Shown here piece by piece: positions 1-9,824 of a DNA stretch of 38,077 nt. The notes under the pieces were generated by a model. That model ran no database searches. It saw nothing but the letters and a program-made list of their open reading frames with translations, and was not told the DNA's origin. Origin of the DNA: Gloeophyllum trabeum ATCC 11539. Lineage: Eukaryota > Basidiomycota > Agaricomycetes > Gloeophyllales > Gloeophyllaceae. The translations under genes were made by a program, and so were the position numbers. The stretch's first letter is position 1. Every line of letters starts with the position of its first letter. The stretch is from NCBI RefSeq assembly GCF_000344685.1, contig NW_006920419.1, forward strand, positions 1,601,884 through 1,639,960, written 5' to 3'.

Positions 1-363
1 AGTTGTGTTCCAGCCATGATTTCCGACTGAGCATTCACCTCAACGATTTGAAGAGATGTCCACTCACTCCTCCCTCAGGTTCTGAGTATACAAGTCATTT
101 ATGTAAAACAGCTGACATTGAAGTATGCTGCTTTCACCTGGAGACCGCATCTCCAACGCCCCAAGCTAGGTCATGTCTGTTCTCTTGAGTCCCTTGACCA
201 GCATCCGCCACCTTGGCTAAAGATGGAAAGAGAGATGCCACGTGGTTCTACAATCGGGGTCCTTTGAGGACCCCATCTTTGATTGGTCCAAAGCCGTGTG
301 CCGGTCCTGCCGTCCGCCATATACGGTTAAGAGCCAAATAGTGTCAAATAGATCGCGTAGATC
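1..363. other. Intergenic, no gene seen
   Basis: No convincing coding exon was found. The missing N-terminal third of the FunK1 relic that follows was looked for here by comparison with the two intact copies and was not found. Confidence 0.5.
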
Positions 364-1618
364 TTGAAACGATCGCAGGAAACCTGCGAACGGCCGGGGG
401 GTCCAAGACCCACTACCTACGGTAGCGGGAATGTCCTGCTTAACCTTCCGGCGGTACAGGCCCGACCTCAAAAAGACCCCAAGATGAACCAGACAGAGGT
501 CGAGTCCTGGAACCAGCTGCAGGAGTACGCCGTCGTGTCCTTCCGCGCTGCGTCGCGGTGCTTCTTCTTCGCAGTGGGCGTCTTTGGCAACGTCGCGCGC
601 CTCTTCCGCTGGGACCGCTCCAGCATGCTCGTCTCCGGGCCCATCCGGTACAAGACGGACCCGACGCCGCTGATCGAGTTCCTCGTGGGGTTTGCGAGCC
701 ACGCGCGTAGCGGGATCGACGAGAGCGTGCGCATGCCCATCACCGGGCCCGCGGAGCGCAAGCTGGTGAAGGAGAAGTACCAGGAGGCGTTCAACTCGCG
801 ACTGCTGCCCAAGTACGAGCCGCTGCACAAGGGATACAACGACCTCGTCGTGGACAGCACGTTCATCGATATACCCCGCCCGGAGCCTGGTGACACCATC
901 AGGGACCGCTTCGTCACCATCGGCCCCCCCGCTCTTCTGCGCCAACTCAATTTTCGGGCGCGGCACGCGCGTTTGGCTCGCACGAAAGCTTTGTGGGGAT
1001 GGGAAGGAGGCGGGGTTTGTCGTGGTCAAAGACTACTGGCGCGATCGCGAGCGCTGGACCGAGGGTAATATTTATCGTGCAATATACGGCGCGTCGGGGC
1101 GCGCGTTCAGCGTCCTGCGGGACCGAGGGCACGTCGCCTCGGGCTGGATGGTCAACGAGAAGCTGGGCGAGGCCGTGTTTAAGGATCTTGTGCATCATAG
1201 ATGCGTCTTGTTGTCGGTGGGAATACCATTATGGCGGTTCAAGTCAACGCGCCAGCTGGTCCATAAACAAAATTCGACTGCCAGCAAGCGCACACTTGTG
1301 AATGCATTCGGCCTTCGTGAGCGCCACCCTCCGCGGCGTTCCAAACGGATCCACATCGAGGATGCCAAAGAACCAGAACCTGCACCCGCCGACGTCAAAG
1401 GCAAAGGACGCGCTCCCGAGTCGGCGGATGAGGACGATATTGAGCGAATGAAACGACCCCCCCGCGCCGGCCTCAGCAGGGTAAAGTCCGAGCCCAAAGC
1501 CAAGAATGCCGGGAAGGCGGCCAGTACAAGGATTACGCGCAGCAAAGCGAGCTCCAAGGGTAGTAAAGCTGCTGCTAGCCCGGGGGATCATAGGACGCGG
1601 TCGGGGAAGAGGTATTGA
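364..1618 (+). pseudogene. Decayed FunK1-type protein kinase
   Basis: Relic of a fungal-specific FunK1 kinase. From about 484 the frame reads WNQLQEYAVVSFRA and FRWDRSSMLVSGP, closely matching the intact copies at 4892-7629 and 17578-20349. At a run of seven C (924-930) the similarity moves to the next frame and resumes with GRGTRVWLARK, the beta-3 lysine segment FVVVKDYWR, and HHRCVLLSVGIPL..FKSTRQL. At about 1262 similarity stops abruptly. The catalytic loop (HRDIS), the D-P-E motif and the HDLESFFW helix are all absent, and a basic C-terminal tail follows to the stop at 1616-1618. The N-terminal region is also missing. Frameshift plus loss of the catalytic core make it a pseudogene. Either lesion alone could be an assembly error; both together are unlikely to be. 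Confidence 0.85.
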
Positions 1619-2194
1619 TTTCTTCATTTCCTTGGACATGGGACCGTTTCCTTTTGTCTGCTCTAATCTGTAGCGCTAGTCTCTCTGGGCTGGCTATTCT
1701 TGGTAATGCTGAAGCATCCATTTCACTGTGGTATACCGTTTTTCACAATATCTTTGTTTATAACTTATTCATGTGTATTTTATTCCACCATCCGACGCCT
1801 TTCCTATTCTCACATCATGGCATAGCGGCGAATGTCCACAAGGACGAACAACTGGTAAGAAGGCAATCGGAGCACGGGGATATTTAAGGAAGTAGAATGG
1901 AACCAATACTGTACATGCCTGCCAGCTCTTAGCCCACCATCCATATCGCTGGCTTAGCGTCACTTCCCGAATGACGAAGAAAGAACAAGCCCCCGATTAC
2001 CAATGATGCCACAAAATCAGAATCATATCACGTGCACGGACGCGTCGTCTTTAAAGTCAGACTCCATGAGCCACAGCGAGTTTGACTTGCACTTCAACCA
2101 CACCCCCATCCACTGAGTCGCGCGTGACAGCCTTCCGCCTCCCCCACTTTTTTCAACCACAAGCCCCCAGCTTTCCCGACGTTCCAGCCACTTC
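1619..2194. other. Intergenic, 3' region of FunK1 relic and promoter of next gene
   Basis: No coding signal was recognised. Short overlapping ORFs on both strands have no family resemblance and no plausible splice structure. The last 150 bases before 2195 are pyrimidine-rich, as in many fungal promoters. Confidence 0.45.
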
Positions 2195-3949
2195 ATGCCC
2201 CCGCCACTATCCAACAAGACCAACAGAGGCTACGTGCCTTTACCCGTTTGTCCCGCCTCCAGCAAATTTCGACCTCCATCGGACAGGCATAAGGAGAACG
2301 ACGGGAAGGGTTGTCATTCCTCGCGCGCTTCTGAAGATGATTCCGACGCACCCGAGCCATTCTTCGCTCCCCAGGGCGAGAGCATCAAGTATTTCGCGAA
2401 AAAGCGTCCTGCTCCGCTCCTGAGGGAGCTGCCGTCCTTCAAGAAGCTAGATTTTCATACTGACTTGTTTTTCCCCCTCTCTCCGGCGAAACACATGCTG
2501 CTGAAGTCCAGGCTTCTTGAATTCAACAGAAAGGTGGCGAGAGTCCTGTTCCGGACCTGGATTGTTAGTGTTCTCGAGAAGAAGGGGATGGGATATAGGG
2601 TATGTGCTTGTGCCATACTCCTCCCACCGAGGCCTATATCTTTCGTCTTTCCAGGAGTGGCGTATATACGTCCAGTGCCACAAGGCTTTGACAGCCTGCA
2701 GTGACATAAACAAAGTACGTTGTACTCCACCGGACTACATCGAGCTCTACTGACGATCGGAAAGAACAATCTCCCGCCCAAGAGCCTGGAGAAGTTCCGG
2801 CTAATGGGCGTCGAGCCCGAGGATTTTGATGACGAAGCCTGGATGCCAGGAGCCTTCGAGGCTCCTACCCAAATCTCGAAACTGACGTTTGAAGAGCGGA
2901 AGGAGCGGCTGGTCCGCAAGTTAGTCGCTGCCTTCCTAGTCGGTGTCGAGAAGCGAGCTGAGGAATGCGAGCACCTGGAAGAGCAGGCTAGCTTTCGGGA
3001 GCAAGAGCAAGGCATCAAAGAGGAGAGGGATACCTCCTCAGCTGCTGAGAAGGGAGGCGATGTCATAGCTGACGCTGGAAATGATGCAGCGGAAGGCGAA
3101 GACGACAGTGAGGTCCAGAGCACAGACAAAACCGTCGGTAGCGACGATCCCATTGATGCCACCGAGGTCGTCGAACATGTTGCAGAAACGCCCTGCTGCC
3201 CCGATGACTCTTCAGAGAGACCTCCATCTGTCTCCCGTGAAGAGATCAGTGTCGCCCAATCCCCCGCCGTGGCTACCGGAGACTCCCTCCCATCCTCACC
3301 GTCACCTGCGCGAAGCTCACCGCTCCGCGAGCTCGGCCAACTCTCACCTTGCACGCTGGAGGACGACGCCCCTGAGCGTTCCCTCGAGCCTATTGGCGTG
3401 CCGACTACCGAGGAGGCGGAGGGTCCCGAACAAGACCCGTCAGCAGCGCCGACCGCGACTGTCGAGCGGGCGCCTTCCTCGACGCCCTCTCCACCGACTT
3501 CGCCTGGTCCACAGGTCAAAGTCGAACCTTCCGAGCAGGAGCTGCTGCCGCCAGCACACCACATGCAGCATCCCAGCCAGGAGGCAACATCTTGTGAGCA
3601 GGGAGCAGAGCACCCGCAACCGACGACCGCCCGAGGACCACCGCCGGAATCCTTCGCCTGTCTCGCCGTCGGGATGGGACGAGCCCCGCGCGACGGCTTT
3701 GAGTGCGAAGTCTACACCGAAGGCCTCGCGCGCGCCTACGCGCAGATCCTAGCCCGGGAGAACCTCGCGTCCGACCTCGAAGAGCGCGGTATCGAGCTCC
3801 CGCACATCGAGGACGACGGCATGCCCAAGCCGCGCATGGGCAACATGTGGGCGCTCGAGCACGACGCCTACCAGGCGGTGTACGCGAACGCGTTCGCGGA
3901 AGTCCTCGCGCAAGAGGCGCTCGAGGAGGCGGAGGCGGTGGAGGATTAG
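2195..3949 (+). CDS. Unrecognised acidic protein, paralogue of the 35345-36818 gene
   Basis: Function not recognised. Three exons fit: 2195-2599, 2655-2714 and 2765-3949, with phase-0 introns of 55 and 50 nt (GTATGT and GTACGT donors; branch-like CTGAC in the second). They encode about 549 aa. The N-terminal 130 residues are basic and Pro/Ser-rich, followed by a helical segment (AKHMLLKSRLLEFNRKVARV) leading into the exon junction at EWRIYV. The middle is low-complexity, rich in Glu, Ser, Pro and Thr. The C-terminus is helical and acidic, ending near AEVLAQEALEEAEAVED. The gene at 35345 has the same order: a helical N-terminal block, a phase-0 intron immediately before Glu-Trp, then an acidic tail. 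This suggests a lineage-specific two-member family. It could be a nuclear or scaffold protein, but no catalytic motif is visible. Confidence 0.75.
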
Positions 3950-4891
3950 GCAGCAGAGCTGCAGGGTTTATATACACTGTGGCCCATAGGCTGACTAAGC
4001 TACGTGGAATATCTATAATCCTACTGAGCTCCACCTATGATGTCACTGACCCACATGAGCTCTATGCCTTGTACAATAATGGAATATACCAGAATGTTCC
4101 AGAGGGTTCCGGTACGTTATGGTACGTTGTAGAACCTGGCAGCTAAGTCAGTGCCTAGTTCAACAAGGGAGTAAAGAGAAGAGATGGAGATGCACAGTGG
4201 ACAGTGATGTGACTGAAGCAGGCGTAGTCGGTGTCGGCTCGGAACACCTCGACGATGAGGCCCGGGAGAGGGAGGCGGCGCTGCGGGAGTGGTGTTTGCG
4301 ATACGTTTAGATGTATGCGTGCCGTGGCCGAGTGAAAGGTAATCATATATTCAGAATCTCCTTATAACGTCGTCGGCGTTGCCCGCCGAGTGATTGCAGT
4401 TTGGTGGAAGTCCTGGTCCAGCGAGTAACTCCATTTGTGTGACCTCGCGCGTGTATCGTCAGAGGCATCTGGAAGTATGGGCACGAATTTGGCCTGCTGC
4501 CCAATTTTTCTACTTAATTAGTACGAGCGTGGACGAGGGGCGAAGTTCGCTGTTGCATTGACCACTTCTGTCCGTAGCATATTGCAACGGAGTGTGTAGA
4601 AAAACTGACGGAATCTGGAATGGAATATAAACCTAGGTGTGGTTAGGGGTTGCTGTGGCTGTGCCCACGTGTGACAGCACAAGCATACGCGTATCGTGAC
4701 GTGACAGTGTCACCGTTCGTGGTCGCTTACCATCTTCATCGATTCTGCCACACTGCACAAACACAGAATTCAACAGGAGCCAAACAAGGCCACAAGCGAC
4801 CAAACTATGCCCTTATTTGAGCAAGATTCTCTGCGGCTTCGCAACGTACGTCCTTTGACATTCACGTTCACCAGCCCCCGAGACTCACGAA
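3950..4891. other. Intergenic, 3' of orphan gene and promoter of intact FunK1
   Basis: About 940 bp without a supported gene. It contains a 13 bp palindrome GTGACAGTGTCAC at 4701-4713, about 180 bp before the FunK1 start, whose reverse complement recurs at 8916-8928. A site resembling a heat-shock element (AGAATGTTCC, 4091-4100) is present but isolated. Confidence 0.45.
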
Positions 4892-7629
4892 ATGCCTGCC
4901 CGCATTGCCCGCTCTGCTCCTCCTCGCAATGGTAATGCGAATCGCCTGGATTATTCTCGCTCTCGATCTCACCTCTCTAATAATGACCGTGTCGATCTCT
5001 ACCACAAATTTTCTTCCGAAAAGCTTAAACAGACTGTGCACCGTCAGGTCGCAGGCGCGGAAGCTGCCAAGTCGGTCCATGGACCGGTGGATATTGATTC
5101 CTTTCTGGAAATCGACTGCTTCCCGGGGATGAAGGTTTGCGGCGTGAAGAACGAGAGCGTAGTCAATATCACTAACTTGCTATGCCGAGTCGACCCAACC
5201 ATTATTGGAGCCAGCAAACGGTCCGAACGACTGATGTATTCACCTCTGGTAAGCTGCGATTTCTCAAAGTGGTACTAGTGGACTCACCTGTCTTGGTGTC
5301 GAAGGCTGATGCGCTAAATGAAATTGCCAACAAGGCCGTTACAGGTCGTCCCTTGCCTGTAAAGTTCGACGTTTGTGGAGACCTACGCCCGGCAGAGGAG
5401 ATTGGCGGTTTCCGAACTACACCCGACCTATCCATCCAACCACGGAGAAAAAGTAAGAACAGCGGTTCCTCGAGCGATTACTGGGCTCGCGGATTGGGCG
5501 TAATAGAGGTGAAGGCCACGGAGCAAGAGGATCCGTGGTACCAGAGGGTGTCGACAAGCGCGGGAGAACATGAATTCACCGAGGTGCAGTTGAAGACGTG
5601 GAATCAGATCCAGGAATATGCCGTCATGGCGTACCGTGCCGTCCCCCGCTGCTTCCTCCTCGGCATGGGCTTCTTTGGCGATGTCGTCCGTTTCTTCCGA
5701 TGGGACAGATCGTCCATCATCGTCTCTGATCCCGTACACTATAAAGTCGACCCTGCTCCGTTGATCACGTTCGTCGTCGGCCTCGCCAAGTTTGCCAATA
5801 GCGGGATCGACAGGACGGCGCATACGAGTCTCAGTACCAAGGCTGAGCTTGCGCTCGTTCACAGCTGCTACGACGAGGCGGTGCATCTTGGGATCCTGTC
5901 GGAGTACACGCCACATCGCGACGGAGACACCTTAGACGGCGAGAGCACCCGCATCATAGTGGAATCCCCACAGAAGCCAGGCCTGTATGAAACTTTCATC
6001 TCCATCGGACGACCGATGTTTTATAGCAGGTTCATCCGCGGACGCGGAACTCGAGTCTGGCTCGCGAAGAGAGCCGACCGGAGCGATGACGGTTTCGTTG
6101 TCATCAAGGACACGTGGCGAAATGAGAGCCGTTGGACGGAAGGGGAGATTTATGGGTCGATCTACAAGGGGGCGGAGTCGGTTTTTGGCGTGGCCCGCTT
6201 CTACCACGACTTCGATGTCCCAGATCCCGTTTCGACGGAAATGCCCTGCTGTACCGCTGCTGCAAGGCTGAACGAGGAAGGGACAGATCTCACCGAGCGC
6301 ATCCATCATCGTTGCGTCTTGTCATCGGTCGGTATTCCCCTGGATCGCTTCAAATCGACAAAGCAGCTGCTACACGCTATTCGAGACGCCGTGGAGGGTG
6401 AGTGGCACTGAACTCGGACTTCAGCCCTGCTCACTAGCTGTTCAGGGCACAGGAACATGTGTTCCAACGGTGTTCTGCACCGTGATATCAGCCCCCATAA
6501 CATCATGATCAGCGTATATCCGGAAAGGGAATTGGGCGCCCGAGGATTCCTCATAGACCCTGAATTAGCAACAGTGGACACCATGCCTGACCTAGCAACG
6601 GAACTACACTATCTGACGGTACGTCGGCTTTACAGTGGTTTTGTGCTCTTATTGATCAGTTTGCCTAAGGGCACTCCACCATTCATGGCTATTGATCGCT
6701 GGGTTGATGATGAGGCGGACCATGAAGCATGGCATGACCTGGAGTCGTTCTTCTGGGTCTTAGTCTTTATTGTTATCCGCCACACTCCGTGCTACATCAC
6801 CCAGAAGCGGATTGACAAGCCAGCTGTCGAGTTTCTCCCTTCTCTATACGACACGTACCCATCCGATCGCAACAAGAAGACCTTCCTTACTGACGATGCA
6901 CCCAATGTCACTGTCGCCGACAACCCTCCGCTGACTGCTTGCATCAGGAACTTTGCTTCCATCGTCCGCAGCCACTATTTTGATGAACAGTACAAGAAGC
7001 ATATCCCACTGGAAGAACAGAATATGCTCACGCACGATAGAGTTATCTCAGTTATGCAGGAAGCTCTGGATTCAGCGGATTGGCCGGCGGAAGCTGGAGA
7101 TGCAGCGATCGCCTTTGAGCCCTTGGAAAGACGTAGTGCACAGCAGAAGCAAGAGGTCGCGGCGGCGTTGAATGCTGCGCGTCTGAAGGCGGAATCCGGT
7201 AGGAACTCAAGACTCTCTCGGACTTCCAAGTCAGCTCAAGTGCCCAAGCCGGGGCAGCAAGCTCATGGCACGAGCCAGCTGAAGCCAAAGCCCTCGAATG
7301 CAAGGAACACGTTGGCTGTACCTCCTGCCCGGAATACCAAGCAGAAAGCGGCAGTGCCGCCTGCCAAGGTTCCTCAGCCCGTCGTTGGGCAACAAGCCAC
7401 TGCGCTCCGGACGCGCAAGAGGAAGGGCTCATCGGTCGAGGAAGAGCCTGCCAATGAAGAGTTAGCGCAGAAGCGCTCGCGACACAGGGCCCCGGTGGCA
7501 TCAAGGACGCCGGTAGCCAGAAACACGAGGAGCGCTGCTCGTCGGAATAACGCCACGTCGTCGTCTCAAGGGACTACTCGGATTGTGACGCGTTCGCAGA
7601 CGCGCCGCGCTCAACAGCGATCGGGCTGA
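4892..7629 (+). CDS. FunK1-type fungal protein kinase, apparently intact
   Basis: Predicted Ser/Thr-type kinase of the FunK1 family, which is expanded in multicellular basidiomycetes and has largely unknown substrates. Exons 4892-5248, 5305-6397, 6446-6618 and 6670-7629 join in frame (introns 56, 48 and 51 nt) to give about 860 aa. Visible kinase features are a beta-3 lysine in FVVIKDTWR (about K387), catalytic loop LHRDISPHNIM (about D497), a D-P-E triplet in FLIDPELA (about D521) in the DFG position, GTPPFMA after the last intron (activation/P+1 region), and EAWHDLESFFWVL. About 200 residues of Lys/Arg/Ser/Pro-rich tail follow, a probable nuclear-localisation region. The N-terminal domain carries the family motif FRTTPDLSI and FRWDRSSIIV. 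The third intron is a multiple of three without a stop, so a retained form would still translate. The start is the first ATG of the open exon. Confidence 0.88.
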
Positions 7630-8910
7630 GACCTGACATCGCACGCATTTTCCATATTTCTTCTCTGTCTCCGGTGTTTATCTCTCCTCGATACCCTTGT
7701 GTACATACTATTATCGCGAACTCTGTTCCGTGTCGCCGTGCTCAGTTTTGCTTGCTTTATCTTCCTCCGCGTCTTAGGTACTAGTTGCTAATTATAACGA
7801 CAAAAATTGGAAGTAAGCGATGTCCGCGCATCTGTCTCTCTCCGTTCTATCTACCAGTGAACACAATGCGGTAAGCGTAACTAGACATCCATCTCTATGC
7901 TACTTTCACAACCAACTCAAAGGACTGCTGTGACCAATCATGATCCGAGTCTACATTGAGGACGTACTTACTGTTGACAGTGTTATGACCTTGTACCGTA
8001 TAGTTAGCCGCTCGTTACCCACTTTCGCAACGCATTTGTCTCACATCGCACCTGCCGGCGATCATGCGGACTGGCCATCCACAGATACCTTCCCAAGAGA
8101 CCACGCATGAACCCGACAACCGCTCTCAAGCTCTTCGGAGATGCACTGCATCACGCGAACCTATGTGTCAAGCACCCGCTGAAAAACGATGTTTGCGGTC
8201 GCAATACAGATGCACGAACCGCATCGCCAATATCGTACATACTCTGCCGGTCAGAGCAACTGCGCGATATCGCTGCCAGTGGCGGGCAGGGACATCGATA
8301 GAGATCCACATCCTCACCCTCTCCCTCTCCCCACCTGACTATTCAGCAACGCACCCGCTTCGGGACCACTGACCACAAATGGGGCCCTAACCCTGAGTAT
8401 AACCGTGACTTCGTGCCCCTCTTGCACTTCCCCCCGAAAGCGAGCAAGGGGGAACGAATGAGGGGAGCCTGCAAGAATACACGGGTGACGCGAGAAGCCC
8501 CGACCGCACATTGATACCTCGCGCGTGCACTGAGACGCGTGCACGGCGGAGAGGTGGAAGAGAACGGCAAGGGGCCTCACTTGCACACGTCTTGGTCAAT
8601 TGCAGCCTCGTATGCCGAGAACTAACAGCCGTTTGCAGTCGGACCATGTTGCAGAGGCAAATTCAAGTCCCCGAGGCCCCAATATCAGACCATTTGGACT
8701 TCTGATGACCCGCTCTGTGGCAGTCGATACGGTCGATCGCTCGGATACAGGCGCGAGGGAGAGATTCCGCGACGTGAAGCATATCCTCATAAGAGGGCAT
8801 GCTCGCAGTGATAGACGCTCAGCGGTCAACGATTATCATTGCGAACACACCCTGCTGACTGGACTCGGGAAGGACGTCTGCGCGAGACGGCGTACGGACA
8901 TCGGATGCGC

Positions 8911-8928
8911 TGTCAGTGACACTGTCAC
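8911..8928. repeat. Overlapping TGTCA/TGACA palindromes
   Basis: The 11-mer TGTCAGTGACA (8911-8921) overlaps the 13-mer GTGACACTGTCAC (8916-8928); both are palindromic around a single central base. The 11-mer recurs exactly at 9246-9256, and the reverse complement of the 13-mer occurs at 4701-4713. Their position left of the Plavaka gene is compatible with subterminal transposase-binding repeats, but this is inference. Confidence 0.5.
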
Positions 8929-9245
8929 CGTCTCTTTACCCAGTGTGTGGCTTGCAGAACGCGTACTTAAGTCTCTGGGAGCGGGCAGGCCCTGAATAGT
9001 ACACCGGCACTGGGTTACTTATTTACTTGGAGCAATTTAACAACCGTGTCTGCCTTCAAGCTTCACCATGTCCGACCGCCATCCGCGTCGTGCCCATCAA
9101 AGTGTGCATGTACGACCGGCCATCCCGTACATCGTCCATGGATTTATATTGTTGAATAATTTCAGCGGCGGAATTGTCAATGACGCCACCGACTCCAAGA
9201 CCTTTGAGTACAGGATACTCCTAACTATACGGGATGGGCAGACAC

Positions 9246-9256
9246 TGTCAGTGACA
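9246..9256. repeat. Second exact TGTCAGTGACA palindrome
   Basis: Identical to 8911-8921 and 335 bp downstream of it, about 570 bp before the transposase start. It may be a subterminal repeat of the element or a binding site for a dimeric protein. Confidence 0.45.
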
Positions 9257-9824
9257 ATTATAGTAAACGTGAACCGTCAGATACATCAGCAAATTGTCCC
9301 GCGGCTGCTACTGGCTTGTAGTGTTTGCAATACTTACGTCAGATGGACTAACGTGGTAATCGACCCATAATAGTGCCGTCCCGCTGTCACGTTCCTTGCA
9401 ACCATCGCCCCAGATTGCAGCCAATGCTAAGACGATTGCAATCAGGCACAAGATTACGGTGTCTCGCAATGGATTGTCATCCAGCTCGGTTCTAATCACG
9501 ATGTTGTATACCGTGACGCGTCCAAGATGACTCAGGCCGTTGACTCGGGCTCCTAAGTTTCAAGCTACTGACTGCACTCGTATGCTAATACCCGTGAATG
9601 CTGACGTCCAGTTCTGCCTGGAAAGCTTCGGGGCATTCAAACATCTTATTCTGCCTTTCGCTGGTGGGCGCCGCTTGCCTCTGCACTGACTCGGACGCCT
9701 GCATCGATAATTACATATACGACCTGTCTCCCGGACGGGACCCTGCACACGTTCTCAGCTTGTCACGGGCCATTCTCCCCCAGCGAACCCCAAAGTACCC
9801 ACACAGCCAAGTCCGAACGACACA

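Larger units (their letters stand above)
7630..9824. other. 2.2 kb gap upstream of the transposase
   Basis: No gene was recognised. Scattered ORFs of 60-130 codons show no family motif. A minus-strand stretch around 9308-9499 encodes one hydrophobic helix (TVILCLIAIVLALAAIW) but cannot be linked to further exons. The stretch holds palindromic TGTCA/TGACA units at 7975-7985 (imperfect), 8911-8928 and 9246-9256. The left boundary of the Plavaka element should lie here, but no terminal inverted repeat could be assigned. Confidence 0.45.

Noticed and set aside
2455..3564. 369-codon minus-strand ORF
   Set aside because: Antisense shadow of the plus-strand acidic gene; Ser-rich composition arises from reading its Glu/Asp codons backwards, and no splice structure or family supports it.
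4091..4110. Heat-shock-element-like AGAATGTTCC
   Set aside because: Only two inverted units with a poor third, and about 800 bp from the nearest start.
8600..8995. 131-codon plus-strand ORF in the gap before the transposase
   Set aside because: No family resemblance, no compatible introns, and the frame contains the palindrome cluster; probably chance.
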